The notes under the pieces were generated by a model that worked only from the letters and a program-made list of their open reading frames with translations, was not told where the DNA came from and did no database searches. Source: Ruegeria sediminis (lineage in GTDB: Bacteria; Pseudomonadota; Alphaproteobacteria; Rhodobacterales; Rhodobacteraceae). From it: 64,000 nt of DNA. The translations under genes were made by a program, and so were the position numbers. The stretch is taken from NCBI RefSeq assembly GCF_005938215.1, contig NZ_VCPD01000004.1, positions 310,001-374,000 of the forward strand, read 5' to 3'. Positions within the stretch are counted from its first letter, which is position 1. Each line of letters starts with the position of its first letter. This document shows, piece after piece, positions 45,085 to 52,819 of this stretch.

Positions 45085-45609
45085 TCAAAGGGAATAGCCG
45101 CCGGCCCCCATTTCCAGCGTCCACCACAGCTTGCCGCTGCCTTCCTGATGCCAGGAGAAACCCATGTCCGTCGCCTTGGGGTCCATGATGACCGCGCGCG
45201 ACCCCTGCTCGTCCATCCAGGCGGCCAGGGTTTCCAACTCGGTCTCGTAGGTTTCCGAGATCGCCTCGCCGACAAAGGTTCCCGCATACCCCGCGCGCGC
45301 CGCCCGGTCGAGCGGCGACGAGCCGTCCGACCCGAAGTGCCACGGACGGTTCTGCCGCGCCATGTCCTTGGCATGGGTTGCCGCCGCTGCATTCAGCTGG
45401 GAATTGAGCTGCACCGGTTGCAGGCCCGAAGCCTGACGAAGCGCGTTGACCGAATCAAGCATCCGGTACTGGATCTTCTCCGGATTGCCGCGAATCTTGT
45501 AGACTTGGGGCAAAGGCCTGCCGTCCGCGGCCAACCTCTGCGTGTTGGGCGAGGTACATGCCGCAAGAGCGACAAAGCAAATCAGCAGAAGGGAAATAAT
45601 GCGCGCCAT
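45085..45609 (-). CDS. CAP (SCP/PR1)-domain lipoprotein
   Basis: A 174-residue protein. The lipobox VALAAC places the lipidated Cys at residue 18 after a short hydrophobic signal, so it is probably anchored in a membrane facing the periplasm. The CAP domain follows: LRQASGLQPVQLNSQLNAAA, THAKDMARQNRPWHFG (conserved His), VGEAISETYETE and the C-terminal WWTLEMG. The biochemical role of bacterial CAP proteins is poorly defined. I chose the ATG at 45609, which gives a clean signal peptide, over the frame extension to 45795 that would overlap the divergent gene. Confidence 0.85.
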   Translation of the reverse strand: MARIISLLLICFVALAACTSPNTQRLAADGRPLPQVYKIRGNPEKIQYRMLDSVNALRQASGLQPVQLNSQLNAAAATHAKDMARQNRPWHFGSDGSSPLDRAARAGYAGTFVGEAISETYETELETLAAWMDEQGSRAVIMDPKATDMGFSWHQEGSGKLWWTLEMGAGGYSL

Positions 45610-45778
45610 GATCAACCTGGTTATTGTGTCGCACACGGAAATAGCGCGCCGGGCCCCGAGGAGCAAATGCCCAATGGGCGCAACCTGCGCATTTTTGCCG
45701 GTTTGATTTGCGACTGAGGCATTCCGGCAATAAAATGCCGGGAATTTCTCGGTTTGAACACGATAGAGGACCGCGACC

Positions 45779-46378
45779 ATGGTCAAGAAACCCATTCAGT
45801 CTGCAACCCGCCGCGGATTTCTGTTCGGCGCCACCGCCACGCTCGCCACGCCCGCGATCGCGCAATACATCCCCGGCGATCCACTTCGCCCGGCGCCGGA
45901 ACTGGAACCGGCCGTCCGGCGCAATGTCTCGGGCTTCCGCGCGCAAAGCTGGAAGGCGTACTTCTCCAACACCCGAAACGGCGCGATTCTCGTCGATACT
46001 GTTTCCCGCGCGCTGCACTACTGGTCGGACGATCAGACGATCTACCGGCTGTACCCGTCTTCGGTGCCGCTGACCGAGGAAATGACCCGCCGCGGCAGAA
46101 CCAGCGTCATCCGCAAGGTCGAAGGGCCAAGCTGGGCGCCTACGCCGTCGATGAAAAGACGAAACCCCGAGTGGCCCGACTATATCCCGCCGGGGCCCGA
46201 CAACCCCCTTGGAACCCATGCGCTGTACCTGAGTTGGCAGTACTACCGGATCCACGGCACGCATGACACGCGCAAGATCGGACGCCGGTCCTCGAACGGC
46301 TGCATCGGCCTTTACAACGAGCATATCGCCGAACTTTTCTCGATGGCCAAGGTCGGTACGCAAGTGTTGCTAATTTGA
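45779..46378 (+). CDS. Tat-exported L,D-transpeptidase (YkuD domain)
   Basis: A 199-residue cell-wall enzyme. The N-terminus TRRGFLFGATATLATPAIA is a twin-arginine signal with cleavage near 30. The YkuD catalytic block HGTHDTRKIGRRSSNGCIGL lies near 159-178, with nucleophile Cys175. It would form 3-3 peptidoglycan cross-links or attach lipoproteins to the wall. It is divergent from the CAP lipoprotein gene across 169 bases; no terminator is visible before the small membrane peptide gene. Confidence 0.9.
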   Translation: MVKKPIQSATRRGFLFGATATLATPAIAQYIPGDPLRPAPELEPAVRRNVSGFRAQSWKAYFSNTRNGAILVDTVSRALHYWSDDQTIYRLYPSSVPLTEEMTRRGRTSVIRKVEGPSWAPTPSMKRRNPEWPDYIPPGPDNPLGTHALYLSWQYYRIHGTHDTRKIGRRSSNGCIGLYNEHIAELFSMAKVGTQVLLI

Positions 46379-46473
46379 CGACATTTCCAAACCCGAAGCC
46401 GCCGGACGCACAAGTATCAATTGCATTCGCCGCGGATAGCTGATTAGAAAACGTCACGAGGTAAGTCTTGGGT

Positions 46474-46500
46474 GCGCATTCCAAACATTGGGAATCGCGC
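46474..46500 (+). promoter_or_regulatory. 5' leader hairpin of the small membrane peptide gene
   Basis: GCGCATTCC (46474-46482), an 8-base loop and GGAAT-C-GCGC (46491-46500) form a 9-base stem with one bulged C, ending 7 bases before the GGAGG Shine-Dalgarno (46508-46512). It could stabilise the transcript or tune translation. Confidence 0.45.
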
Positions 46501-46517
46501 AAATTCTGGAGGTTAAA

Positions 46518-46700
46518 ATGAAAAAACTCGTTCTCGCCGCAGCTCTGACCGCCGCTGCTTCGACCGCATATGCTGGCAACCTGGAAGAGCCGGTTGTTGA
46601 AGCACCTGTCGTCGTCGAAGAAACGCAGGGCACGTCGGCCGGCATCTGGCTGCCCCTGATCCTGCTGGTTCTGGTTGGCGCAGCTGTTGCAGCAAGCTAA
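46518..46700 (+). CDS. Small membrane peptide, 60 residues, unrecognised
   Basis: A short protein of 60 residues. MKKLVLAAALTAAASTAYAG is a clear signal peptide. An acidic linker rich in Glu, Pro and Val (EEPVVEAPVVVEE) follows, and then one strong transmembrane segment, IWLPLILLVLVGAAVAAS, at the very C-terminus. The mature product would be about 40 residues, membrane-anchored with a short acidic periplasmic part. Start choice is firm (GGAGG six bases before ATG). It has its own leader hairpin and terminator, so it looks like a monocistronic, possibly abundant transcript. Function unknown. Confidence 0.8.
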   Translation: MKKLVLAAALTAAASTAYAGNLEEPVVEAPVVVEETQGTSAGIWLPLILLVLVGAAVAAS

Positions 46701-46720
46701 GACGACGCAAGTCATCGAAG

Positions 46721-46753
46721 AAAAGGCGGTGGAGAAATCCACCGCCTTTTTTT
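46721..46753. terminator. Intrinsic terminator, probably bidirectional
   Basis: GGCGGTGGA (46725-46733), loop GAAA, TCCACCGCC (46738-46746), then seven T; four A precede the stem, so it can also end the convergent hemH transcript. A perfect 9-base stem with a GNRA-type loop. Confidence 0.93.
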
Positions 46754-46774
46754 GTGCCCGGACGAAGGGCGGCC

Positions 46775-47824
46775 TCACTCCAGCCAGCCCTGCAAATTCT
46801 CCTCGATCACCTGGCCCAGCGCGGCGATATGCGCATCGTCATCGTTCAGGCATGGAACATAGGTAAAGGTCTCGCCGCCGGCTTCCTCGAAGCTTTCGCG
46901 GATCTCCTCGTTGATCTCTTCCAGCGTTTCGATGCAGTCGGCGGAAAAGGCCGGGGCGACAACGGCGATGTTCTTTTTGCCCTGCCGCGCCAGTTCGGCC
47001 ACGTGATCGACGGTATAGGGCTTGAGCCACTCCTCGGGCCCGAATCGCGACTGGAAGGTCGAAACGATCTGGCTGTCCTCCCACCCAAGCCGTTCCTTCA
47101 GCAGCCGCGTGGTCTTGACGCATTGGCAGTGATACGGGTCGCCCTGCTGAAGGTAGCGTTCCGGCATGCCGTGGTACGAACAGACTAGAATATCCGGCTT
47201 GATGGCAAGATCCGAATAGGCGCGTTCGACCGACTGCGCCAGCGCGTCGATATAGGTGGGGTGATCGAAATAGGCCGGAACCGTGCGGCTCGCCGGCTGC
47301 CAGGCTTCCTCCATCAGCGCCCGAAAGAACTGGTCATTCGCGGTGGCCGTGGTCGCGCCCGCGTATTGCGGATAGAGCGGAAAGAACAGGATGCGGTCAC
47401 AGCCTGCCGCCACCATGTCCCGCACCTTGGACCGGGTCGACGGATTGCCGTAGCGCATGCAGAAATCCACCAGCACCCGGTCGCCGTAACGCGCCTCCAT
47501 CGCCGCGCGAATTCTTGCGGTCTGGTCCTTGGTGATGATCATCAGTGGGCTCTCGTCCCTGTCGTGATCCCAAATCGACTTGTAGGCCGCGCCCGAACTG
47601 AACGGGCGCTTGGTCAGGATGATCGCCTGCAGGATCGGCTGCCACTTCCACGCCGGATAGTCGATCACCCTTTTGTCCGAGAGAAACTCGTTCAGGTAGC
47701 GCCGCATCGGCCAGTAGGAATAGTCGTCCGGCGTGCCGAGATTGGCCAGCAGGATGCCGACCCGGCCCATCTTCACCTTGGGGTGATCGGCGGGCGCGTG
47801 GGCGGGTCGGGTGGCGTCAAACAT
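46775..47824 (-). CDS. hemH: Ferrochelatase
   Basis: A 349-residue enzyme inserting Fe2+ into protoporphyrin IX, the last step of heme synthesis. VGILLANLGTPDDYSYWPMR opens the protein, SYHGMPERY near 200 holds the catalytic His, DPYHCQC follows, and TFQSRFGPEEWLKPYT carries the conserved QSRFG block. I chose MFDATRP (ATG at 47824, with AGGAAG upstream) over the frame extension to 47884, which would overlap the upstream gene. It is transcribed with the methyltransferase gene 56 bases upstream. Confidence 0.94.
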   Translation of the reverse strand: MFDATRPAHAPADHPKVKMGRVGILLANLGTPDDYSYWPMRRYLNEFLSDKRVIDYPAWKWQPILQAIILTKRPFSSGAAYKSIWDHDRDESPLMIITKDQTARIRAAMEARYGDRVLVDFCMRYGNPSTRSKVRDMVAAGCDRILFFPLYPQYAGATTATANDQFFRALMEEAWQPASRTVPAYFDHPTYIDALAQSVERAYSDLAIKPDILVCSYHGMPERYLQQGDPYHCQCVKTTRLLKERLGWEDSQIVSTFQSRFGPEEWLKPYTVDHVAELARQGKKNIAVVAPAFSADCIETLEEINEEIRESFEEAGGETFTYVPCLNDDDAHIAALGQVIEENLQGWLE

Positions 47825-47880
47825 ATCTGGCTTCCTGAATTTTCTGCTTCCGGCCTGAGATATAGGGAAATCAGGCCTCG

Positions 47881-48711
47881 TCAATCGGACAGTTTGTTCT
47901 CGGTCGTGCCCAGTGCCTTGGCCAGCGGCGTGTTTGCCGAACCGGGACGCAGGGGTTTGGGCTGGCTTTCGTGCGGTGCCCAGCCGGTCAGGCAGATGAG
48001 GTCAAACGTGGCGCGCAACCGGCCTTCGGATCCGATGAAATGCTCGGCATAGAGTGCGCCGGCCCGTTCGAACACCGCGCGCCGCGTGGGATGTTTCAGG
48101 CGGGCCGCCAGCGCGTTGCTTTCGCCCATTGCCCGAAGATCCCGCATCAGGTGCCATATGTCGCGGTATTCCGCCGTCAGCGCCACGTTGTCGGCAACCG
48201 GCAGCGCCAGTCCCGCGCGCTGCAGCAGCGCGCCGAGATCGCGAAGTTCGCCCATCGGCGCGATGCGGGGGCTCAGGCCGCCTGTCACCTCGACCTCAGC
48301 CTGGCCCAGTACGGCGCGCAATTCGTGCAGGGTTTCACCGCCAAGGCATATGGCAACCAGCAGCCCATCCGCTTTCAGCGCGCGGTGGCATTGGATCAGC
48401 TGTCCGACGGGATCGTCGGCCCAGTGCAGCGCCATGGCGTGGATCACCAGATCATGCGACCCGGGCTGCACCTGCAAAACGTCGTCATCGGCAACGATCG
48501 CTGCGCCCGGCAGAACACCATCCCAAATCTGCGGAAACGGCGTGATGATGGCGGGTGCCGTAAACGCTCTCTTAACCATCGCCAGACGATCCTGCACCTC
48601 GTCTACCGCCGCGCGCTGCAGGAACAGCGCCTCGTCGCGGGCGCGGGCGCGGCGGGCAGCGACGGCGGCACGGTCGAACAGCGGGGGCGTTTTGGATGCT
48701 GGCATCTTCAT
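47881..48711 (-). CDS. SAM-dependent methyltransferase-like protein (BioC/NDUFAF5 group)
   Basis: A 276-residue protein beginning LFDRAAVAARRARARDEALF. DLVIHAMALHWADDPVGQL near 87 is the post-motif region shared by BioC and NDUFAF5-like proteins, and GLLVAICLGGETLHELR follows. The canonical glycine-rich SAM motif I is poorly kept (PFPQIWDGVLPGAAIV). In alphaproteobacteria this gene often sits beside comF and grxC as here, and is thought to relate to the mitochondrial complex I factor NDUFAF5. Enzymatic role unproven. Confidence 0.72.
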   Translation of the reverse strand: MKMPASKTPPLFDRAAVAARRARARDEALFLQRAAVDEVQDRLAMVKRAFTAPAIITPFPQIWDGVLPGAAIVADDDVLQVQPGSHDLVIHAMALHWADDPVGQLIQCHRALKADGLLVAICLGGETLHELRAVLGQAEVEVTGGLSPRIAPMGELRDLGALLQRAGLALPVADNVALTAEYRDIWHLMRDLRAMGESNALAARLKHPTRRAVFERAGALYAEHFIGSEGRLRATFDLICLTGWAPHESQPKPLRPGSANTPLAKALGTTENKLSD

Positions 48712-48727
48712 GAGGCGCAGTTAACCC

Positions 48728-49456
48728 ATGTGGAACCGGATTCAAACCGCTGTCGAACTGATCTACCCGCCGCGCTGCCTGGGCTGCGGCGATCTGGTCA
48801 CCTCGGATTTCGGCCTCTGCGGGCCATGCTGGCGTGAAACGCCGTTCATCGGCGGCACCATTTGCGAATGCTGCGGAACACCACTGCCGGGCGAAACGGA
48901 CGGCCACAGGATCGAATGCGACGATTGCATGCAGGACCCGCGCCCGTGGGGCGACGGACGGGCGGCGCTTCTGTATCAGGGCCGCGCCCGGCGCATGATT
49001 CTGGCCCTGAAACATGGCGACAGGCCGGAATTGGCGCGCCCCGCCGCGCTTTGGATGGCGCGGGCCGGCCGGGAAATCCTGCGGAACGTCGACCTGATCG
49101 CGCCGGTGCCGCTGCATTGGTCGCGGCTGGCAAAACGCCGATACAACCAGTCGGCCCTTCTGGCATGGCACCTCGGTCGCGAAACCGGGCTGCCGGTCTG
49201 TCCCGATCTGCTGATCCGCACCCGGCGCACGCCGGTACTGGACGGCAAGACCGCCAATGAGCGCGCCGAAACCCTGGCGCAGGCCATCGCGCCGCATCCA
49301 AGGCGCCGTCATCGGTTGGCTGGGCAGACCGTGCTACTGGTCGATGACGTGATGACCTCTGGCGCGACGCTCGAAACCTGCGCCCGCGCCTGTCTTGATG
49401 CAGGCGCAGAACAGATTTGCGTGCTGGTACTGGCGCGCGTTGCCAAGGATGCCTAA
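48728..49456 (+). CDS. ComF-family phosphoribosyltransferase-like protein
   Basis: A 242-residue protein. The N-terminal zinc-finger-like region has pairs CLGCG, CGPC, CECCG and CDDC between residues 17 and 67. The C-terminal PRTase fold carries the PRPP loop VLLVDDVMTSGAT near 203-215. KRRYNQSALLAWHLG is the family block. ComF is tied to DNA uptake in competent bacteria and to single-strand DNA metabolism. It is divergent from the methyltransferase gene with only 16 bases between starts, and is followed by grxC. Confidence 0.88.
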   Translation: MWNRIQTAVELIYPPRCLGCGDLVTSDFGLCGPCWRETPFIGGTICECCGTPLPGETDGHRIECDDCMQDPRPWGDGRAALLYQGRARRMILALKHGDRPELARPAALWMARAGREILRNVDLIAPVPLHWSRLAKRRYNQSALLAWHLGRETGLPVCPDLLIRTRRTPVLDGKTANERAETLAQAIAPHPRRRHRLAGQTVLLVDDVMTSGATLETCARACLDAGAEQICVLVLARVAKDA

Positions 49457-49493
49457 TTCCCCCTAGATTGCGCCAAACCGCCAGGGGACGGAT

Positions 49494-49751
49494 ATGAAAA
49501 CGGTCGAAATCTACACCTCGCCGCTTTGCGGCTTTTGCCATGCCGCCAAACGGCTGCTGACCCAGAAAGGCATCGCCTTCACGGAAATCGACATACGGGC
49601 CGATCCGAACCGCAAACCGGAAATGATTCAGCGTGCAAACGGTCGCCATACCGTGCCGCAGATTTTCATCGGCGAAACCCATGTGGGCGGCTGCGACGAC
49701 CTGTTCGACCTGGACCGATCCGGCAGGCTCGACCCGCTGCTGGCCGCATGA
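49494..49751 (+). CDS. grxC: Glutaredoxin 3-type protein
   Basis: An 85-residue thioredoxin-fold protein. The active site is CGFC (Cys12, Cys15) in place of the usual CPYC; the cis-Pro block is HTVPQIFIGETHVGGCDDL near 50-68, typical of glutaredoxin 3. It reduces disulfides with glutathione in the cytoplasm. The ATG at 49494 follows GGGGACGG. It overlaps the next gene by four bases (ATGA), suggesting coupled synthesis with the nitrilase-like hydrolase. Confidence 0.92.
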   Translation: MKTVEIYTSPLCGFCHAAKRLLTQKGIAFTEIDIRADPNRKPEMIQRANGRHTVPQIFIGETHVGGCDDLFDLDRSGRLDPLLAA

Positions 49752-50581
49752 TGCAGACCGCCCTGCTGCAGATCACCTCGTCGGACGACCCGGCCGCGAA
49801 CCTGGAAATGGTGCGGACGATGATCGCCGAAGCGGCCTCGCAGGGCGCCAAATTCATCCTGACGCCCGAGGTCACCAATTGCGTCTCAACCAGCGCGACG
49901 CGCCAGCGCCAAGTGCTGCAGCACGAAGAAGACGACATCACGCTGGCGGGCCTGCGCGAACAGGCCGCGAACCTGGGCGTTTGGCTGCTGATTGGCTCGC
50001 TTGCGATCAAGACCCACGACGCGGATGGCCGCTTCGCCAACCGCTCGTTCATGATCGATCCCCAAGGCCGCATCGTGGCGCGCTACGACAAGATTCACAT
50101 GTTCGACGTGCAGGTGACCGAAACCGAGACCTTCCACGAGTCCTCCAACTACCGCCCGGGTTCGCGCGCGGTGATTGCCGAGACCGATTTCGGCAAGGTG
50201 GGCATGACCGTCTGCTACGACCTGCGTTTCCCGCATCTCTACGCCGCGCTTGCGCAGGCCGGAGCGCGGATCCTGACCATCCCATCCGCCTTTTCTCCGG
50301 TCACCGGCGCGGCGCATTGGGAGCCGCTGCTGCGCGCCCGCGCCATCGAAACCGGGTGCTGGGTGATTGCGCCCTGTCAGACCGGCACACACCCGACGAC
50401 GCGGGGAAGGGTGCGTGAAACCTACGGTCACGGGCTGGTCGTGTCGCCCTGGGGTGAGGTGCTGATCGACGCAGGCACCAAGCCCGGCATTCACTTTTTC
50501 GATTTGGATGATACTTCTGTTTCAAAGGCGCGCGGCCGCGTGCCCTCTCTGTCTCATGTCCGTCCCTTTGACGGCCCCTGA
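49748..50581 (+). CDS. Carbon-nitrogen hydrolase (NIT-like, deaminated glutathione amidase type)
   Basis: A 277-residue nitrilase-superfamily enzyme with its Glu-Lys-Cys triad visible: PEVTN (Glu41), YDKIHMFD (Lys115) and VCYDLRFP (Cys156). The HMFDVQV stretch points to the Nit1/Nit2 branch, which removes deaminated glutathione or omega-amides. Its overlap with a glutaredoxin gene fits glutathione repair. A second Met at 49751 is an alternative start. It is followed closely by a MarR-type regulator gene. Confidence 0.88.
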   Translation: MMQTALLQITSSDDPAANLEMVRTMIAEAASQGAKFILTPEVTNCVSTSATRQRQVLQHEEDDITLAGLREQAANLGVWLLIGSLAIKTHDADGRFANRSFMIDPQGRIVARYDKIHMFDVQVTETETFHESSNYRPGSRAVIAETDFGKVGMTVCYDLRFPHLYAALAQAGARILTIPSAFSPVTGAAHWEPLLRARAIETGCWVIAPCQTGTHPTTRGRVRETYGHGLVVSPWGEVLIDAGTKPGIHFFDLDDTSVSKARGRVPSLSHVRPFDGP

Positions 50582-50595
50582 TCCTGATTCGGAAG

Positions 50596-51036
50596 ATGCC
50601 GGACGATACCAATGCCCTTGCGGTCGCGCTGTTCAGCGAGATCCTGACCGCCGATCAACTGTTGCGGAACCGGCTGAGCCGGGTACTGCCCAAGGGCATG
50701 GAAATCTCGCATTTCTCGGTGCTGAACCATCTTGTATTCGTCGGCGGCGAGCGCAGCCCGGCGCAACTGGCCAGCACCTTTCACGTCACCCGCGGCGCCA
50801 TGACCAACACCCTGGCCAAGCTGGAATGGGCCGGATACATCCACATCCGCCCCGACTGGGACGATGCCCGCCGAAAGATGGTCGCGATCAGCCCGGCAGG
50901 CCGGCAGGCCCGCGACCAGGCGATCTCGTCGATCGCACCGCTGATAAACCGGGTGGTCGGTGAACTGGGGGCCGAGCGCGTCCGCACGACTCTGCCCGTC
51001 CTGCGCGACCTGCGGATCAGGCTCGAGGAAGAATAG
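50596..51036 (+). CDS. MarR-family transcriptional regulator
   Basis: A 146-residue winged-helix protein. HFSVLNHLVFVGGERSPAQL near 40-59 and FHVTRGAMTNTLAKLEWAGY near 62-81 form the helix-turn-helix, and HIRPDWDDARRKMVAISPAG is the beta wing. It would be a dimeric DNA-binding regulator; its target and ligand are unknown. It is 14 bases downstream of the nitrilase-like gene and converges on ubiG with only ten bases between stops. Confidence 0.87.
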   Translation: MPDDTNALAVALFSEILTADQLLRNRLSRVLPKGMEISHFSVLNHLVFVGGERSPAQLASTFHVTRGAMTNTLAKLEWAGYIHIRPDWDDARRKMVAISPAGRQARDQAISSIAPLINRVVGELGAERVRTTLPVLRDLRIRLEEE

Positions 51037-51046
51037 GCGCTGACGT

Positions 51047-51793
51047 TCAGCCCGGCTTCACGCTGGCCGTAACGTAGTTCACGCTGAGGTCGCGGTCGGA
51101 AATCGCCCAACTCCAGGAGATCGGGTTGAAGACGAACCCCTTCCGGTCCACCGGTTCCAGCCCTGCCTCGCGCAACAGGTCGAAAAGCTCGTCCGGGGTG
51201 ATGAACTTGGACCATTCATGCGTGCCGCGCGGCAGCCAGCGCATCACCACCTCGGCCCCGAATATGGCCATCGCATAGGATTTCGGATTGCGGTTGATGG
51301 TCGAACAGATCTGCAAGCCGCCGGGCCGCAGAAGCTGCCGCGTCGCCGTCAGGTAGCTCAGTGGATCGGCGACGTGTTCGACCACTTCCATGTTCAGCAC
51401 CACGTCGAACTGCTCGCCCGCCGCGGCCAGCGCCTCGGCGGTGGTGTGGCGGTAATCGATCTCGAGCCCCGACTGTTCGGCATGAATACGCGCAACCGGC
51501 AGGTTGCGCTCGGCGGCATCCGCCCCAACGACCTCGGCCCCCAGCCGCGCCATCGGCTCGCTCAGCAGCCCGCCACCGCAGCCGATATCCAGCAGCCGCA
51601 ACCCGGCAAAGGGTTTTGCGGCCTGCAGGTCGCGGTCGAATTCACCGGCGATCTGCTGCGTGATGTAGTCCAGGCGGCAGGGATTGAGCATGTGCAGCGG
51701 CTTGAATTTGCCGTGCGGATCCCACCATTCGGCGGCCATCGCTTCGAATTTCGCGATCTCGGACGGGTCCACCGTGTTTGGAGGCGCTTGCAT
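51047..51793 (-). CDS. ubiG: Ubiquinone biosynthesis O-methyltransferase
   Basis: A 248-residue class I methyltransferase catalysing both O-methylations in ubiquinone synthesis. [19 protein letters not shown] near 8-26 is the UbiG-specific opening, [20 protein letters not shown] near 66-85 is SAM motif I, and [14 protein letters not shown] near 163 is another UbiG block. The ATG has GGAGACAGG upstream. It is divergent from pip with a 48-base gap. Confidence 0.93.
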   Translation of the reverse strand: MQAPPNTVDPSEIAKFEAMAAEWWDPHGKFKPLHMLNPCRLDYITQQIAGEFDRDLQAAKPFAGLRLLDIGCGGGLLSEPMARLGAEVVGADAAERNLPVARIHAEQSGLEIDYRHTTAEALAAAGEQFDVVLNMEVVEHVADPLSYLTATRQLLRPGGLQICSTINRNPKSYAMAIFGAEVVMRWLPRGTHEWSKFITPDELFDLLREAGLEPVDRKGFVFNPISWSWAISDRDLSVNYVTASVKPG

Positions 51794-51827
51794 TCCTGTC
51801 TCCGTATGCTCTTTTACGCTTTAGGAC

Positions 51828-51833
51828 TATATA
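51828..51833 (+). promoter_or_regulatory. Possible -10 box of pip
   Basis: TATATA lies eight bases before the pip ATG at 51842. If used, transcription would begin at or next to the start codon. No good -35 is seen at 17 bases (TATGCT at 51805-51810). Confidence 0.3.
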
Positions 51834-51841
51834 GGCCCATA

Positions 51842-52819
51842 ATGGACAAGTACCCGGACCAAAAGCGCGCAGTTCAGTTTCTCTATCCGCCGACCGATCC
51901 TTACGATCAGCGGATGGTGGATGTCGGCGACGGCCACCGTATCTACGTGGAACAATGCGGCAATCCCGCTGGCATACCCGTGGTGATCCTGCATGGCGGT
52001 CCGGGCGGCGGCTGCAGCCCGGCGATGCGGCGCTATTTCGATCCGCTGATCTACCGGGTGATTCTCTTCGATCAGCGCGGCTGCGGCCGGTCGCGCCCGC
52101 ACGCCTCGGTCGAAAACAACACGACCTGGCATCTTGTCGCCGACATCGAACGCATCCGCCGCCTGCTGCAGATCGAGGAATGGATCGCTTTCGGCGGCAG
52201 TTGGGGCGCGACGCTGGCGCTGCTTTATGCGCAGACCCATCCCGATCGCGTTCTGCGCCTGGTTCTGCGCGGCGTGTTCCTGATGACGCAGGCCGAGCTG
52301 GATTGGTTCTACGGCGGCGGCGCGGGAAAATTCTGGCCGGAACAATGGGCGAAATTCCTGTCGCTCCTGCCGGAGAACGAACAGTGCGACGCGATCCGGG
52401 CCTATCACAAACGGCTGTTCTCGGGCGACTACGCGACCGAGATCCTGTATGGCCGCGCCTGGTCGAACTGGGAAAACGCCTTGGCTTCGATCCACAGCAG
52501 CGGTCCGACAGGGGAAAGCCCGGGGGATTACGCCCGCGCCTTCGCCCGGCTTGAGAACCACTATTTCCTGAATGGCGGATTCCTGGAATATGACGGCCAG
52601 ATCCTGGCGCAGATGGACCAGATCGCGCATATTCCTGGCCACATCGTCCAGGGCCGCTATGACATGATCTGCCCGCCCAGCTCGGCCTGGAAGCTGAGCG
52701 AAGCCTGGCCCGAAGCGGAACTGCGGATGGTGCGCAACGCCGGCCACGCGCTGTCGGAACCGGGCATCAGCGCCGAACTTGTGCGCATCATGGACCGGGT
52801 TGCGGAGGGTGTGGCATGA
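51842..52819 (+). CDS. pip: Proline iminopeptidase
   Basis: A 325-residue alpha/beta hydrolase that removes N-terminal proline. The oxyanion block HGGPGGGCSP is at 51-60, DQRGCGRSRPH at 77-87 is the family signature, the nucleophile is Ser120 in GGSWGATLALLY, the acid is in GRYDMICPP and the His in NAGHALSEP. MDKYPDQKRAVQFLYPP is the standard start of this family. No Shine-Dalgarno precedes the ATG; an in-frame ATG at 51806 would add 12 residues but has none either. It overlaps the next gene by ATGA. Confidence 0.92.
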   Translation: MDKYPDQKRAVQFLYPPTDPYDQRMVDVGDGHRIYVEQCGNPAGIPVVILHGGPGGGCSPAMRRYFDPLIYRVILFDQRGCGRSRPHASVENNTTWHLVADIERIRRLLQIEEWIAFGGSWGATLALLYAQTHPDRVLRLVLRGVFLMTQAELDWFYGGGAGKFWPEQWAKFLSLLPENEQCDAIRAYHKRLFSGDYATEILYGRAWSNWENALASIHSSGPTGESPGDYARAFARLENHYFLNGGFLEYDGQILAQMDQIAHIPGHIVQGRYDMICPPSSAWKLSEAWPEAELRMVRNAGHALSEPGISAELVRIMDRVAEGVA

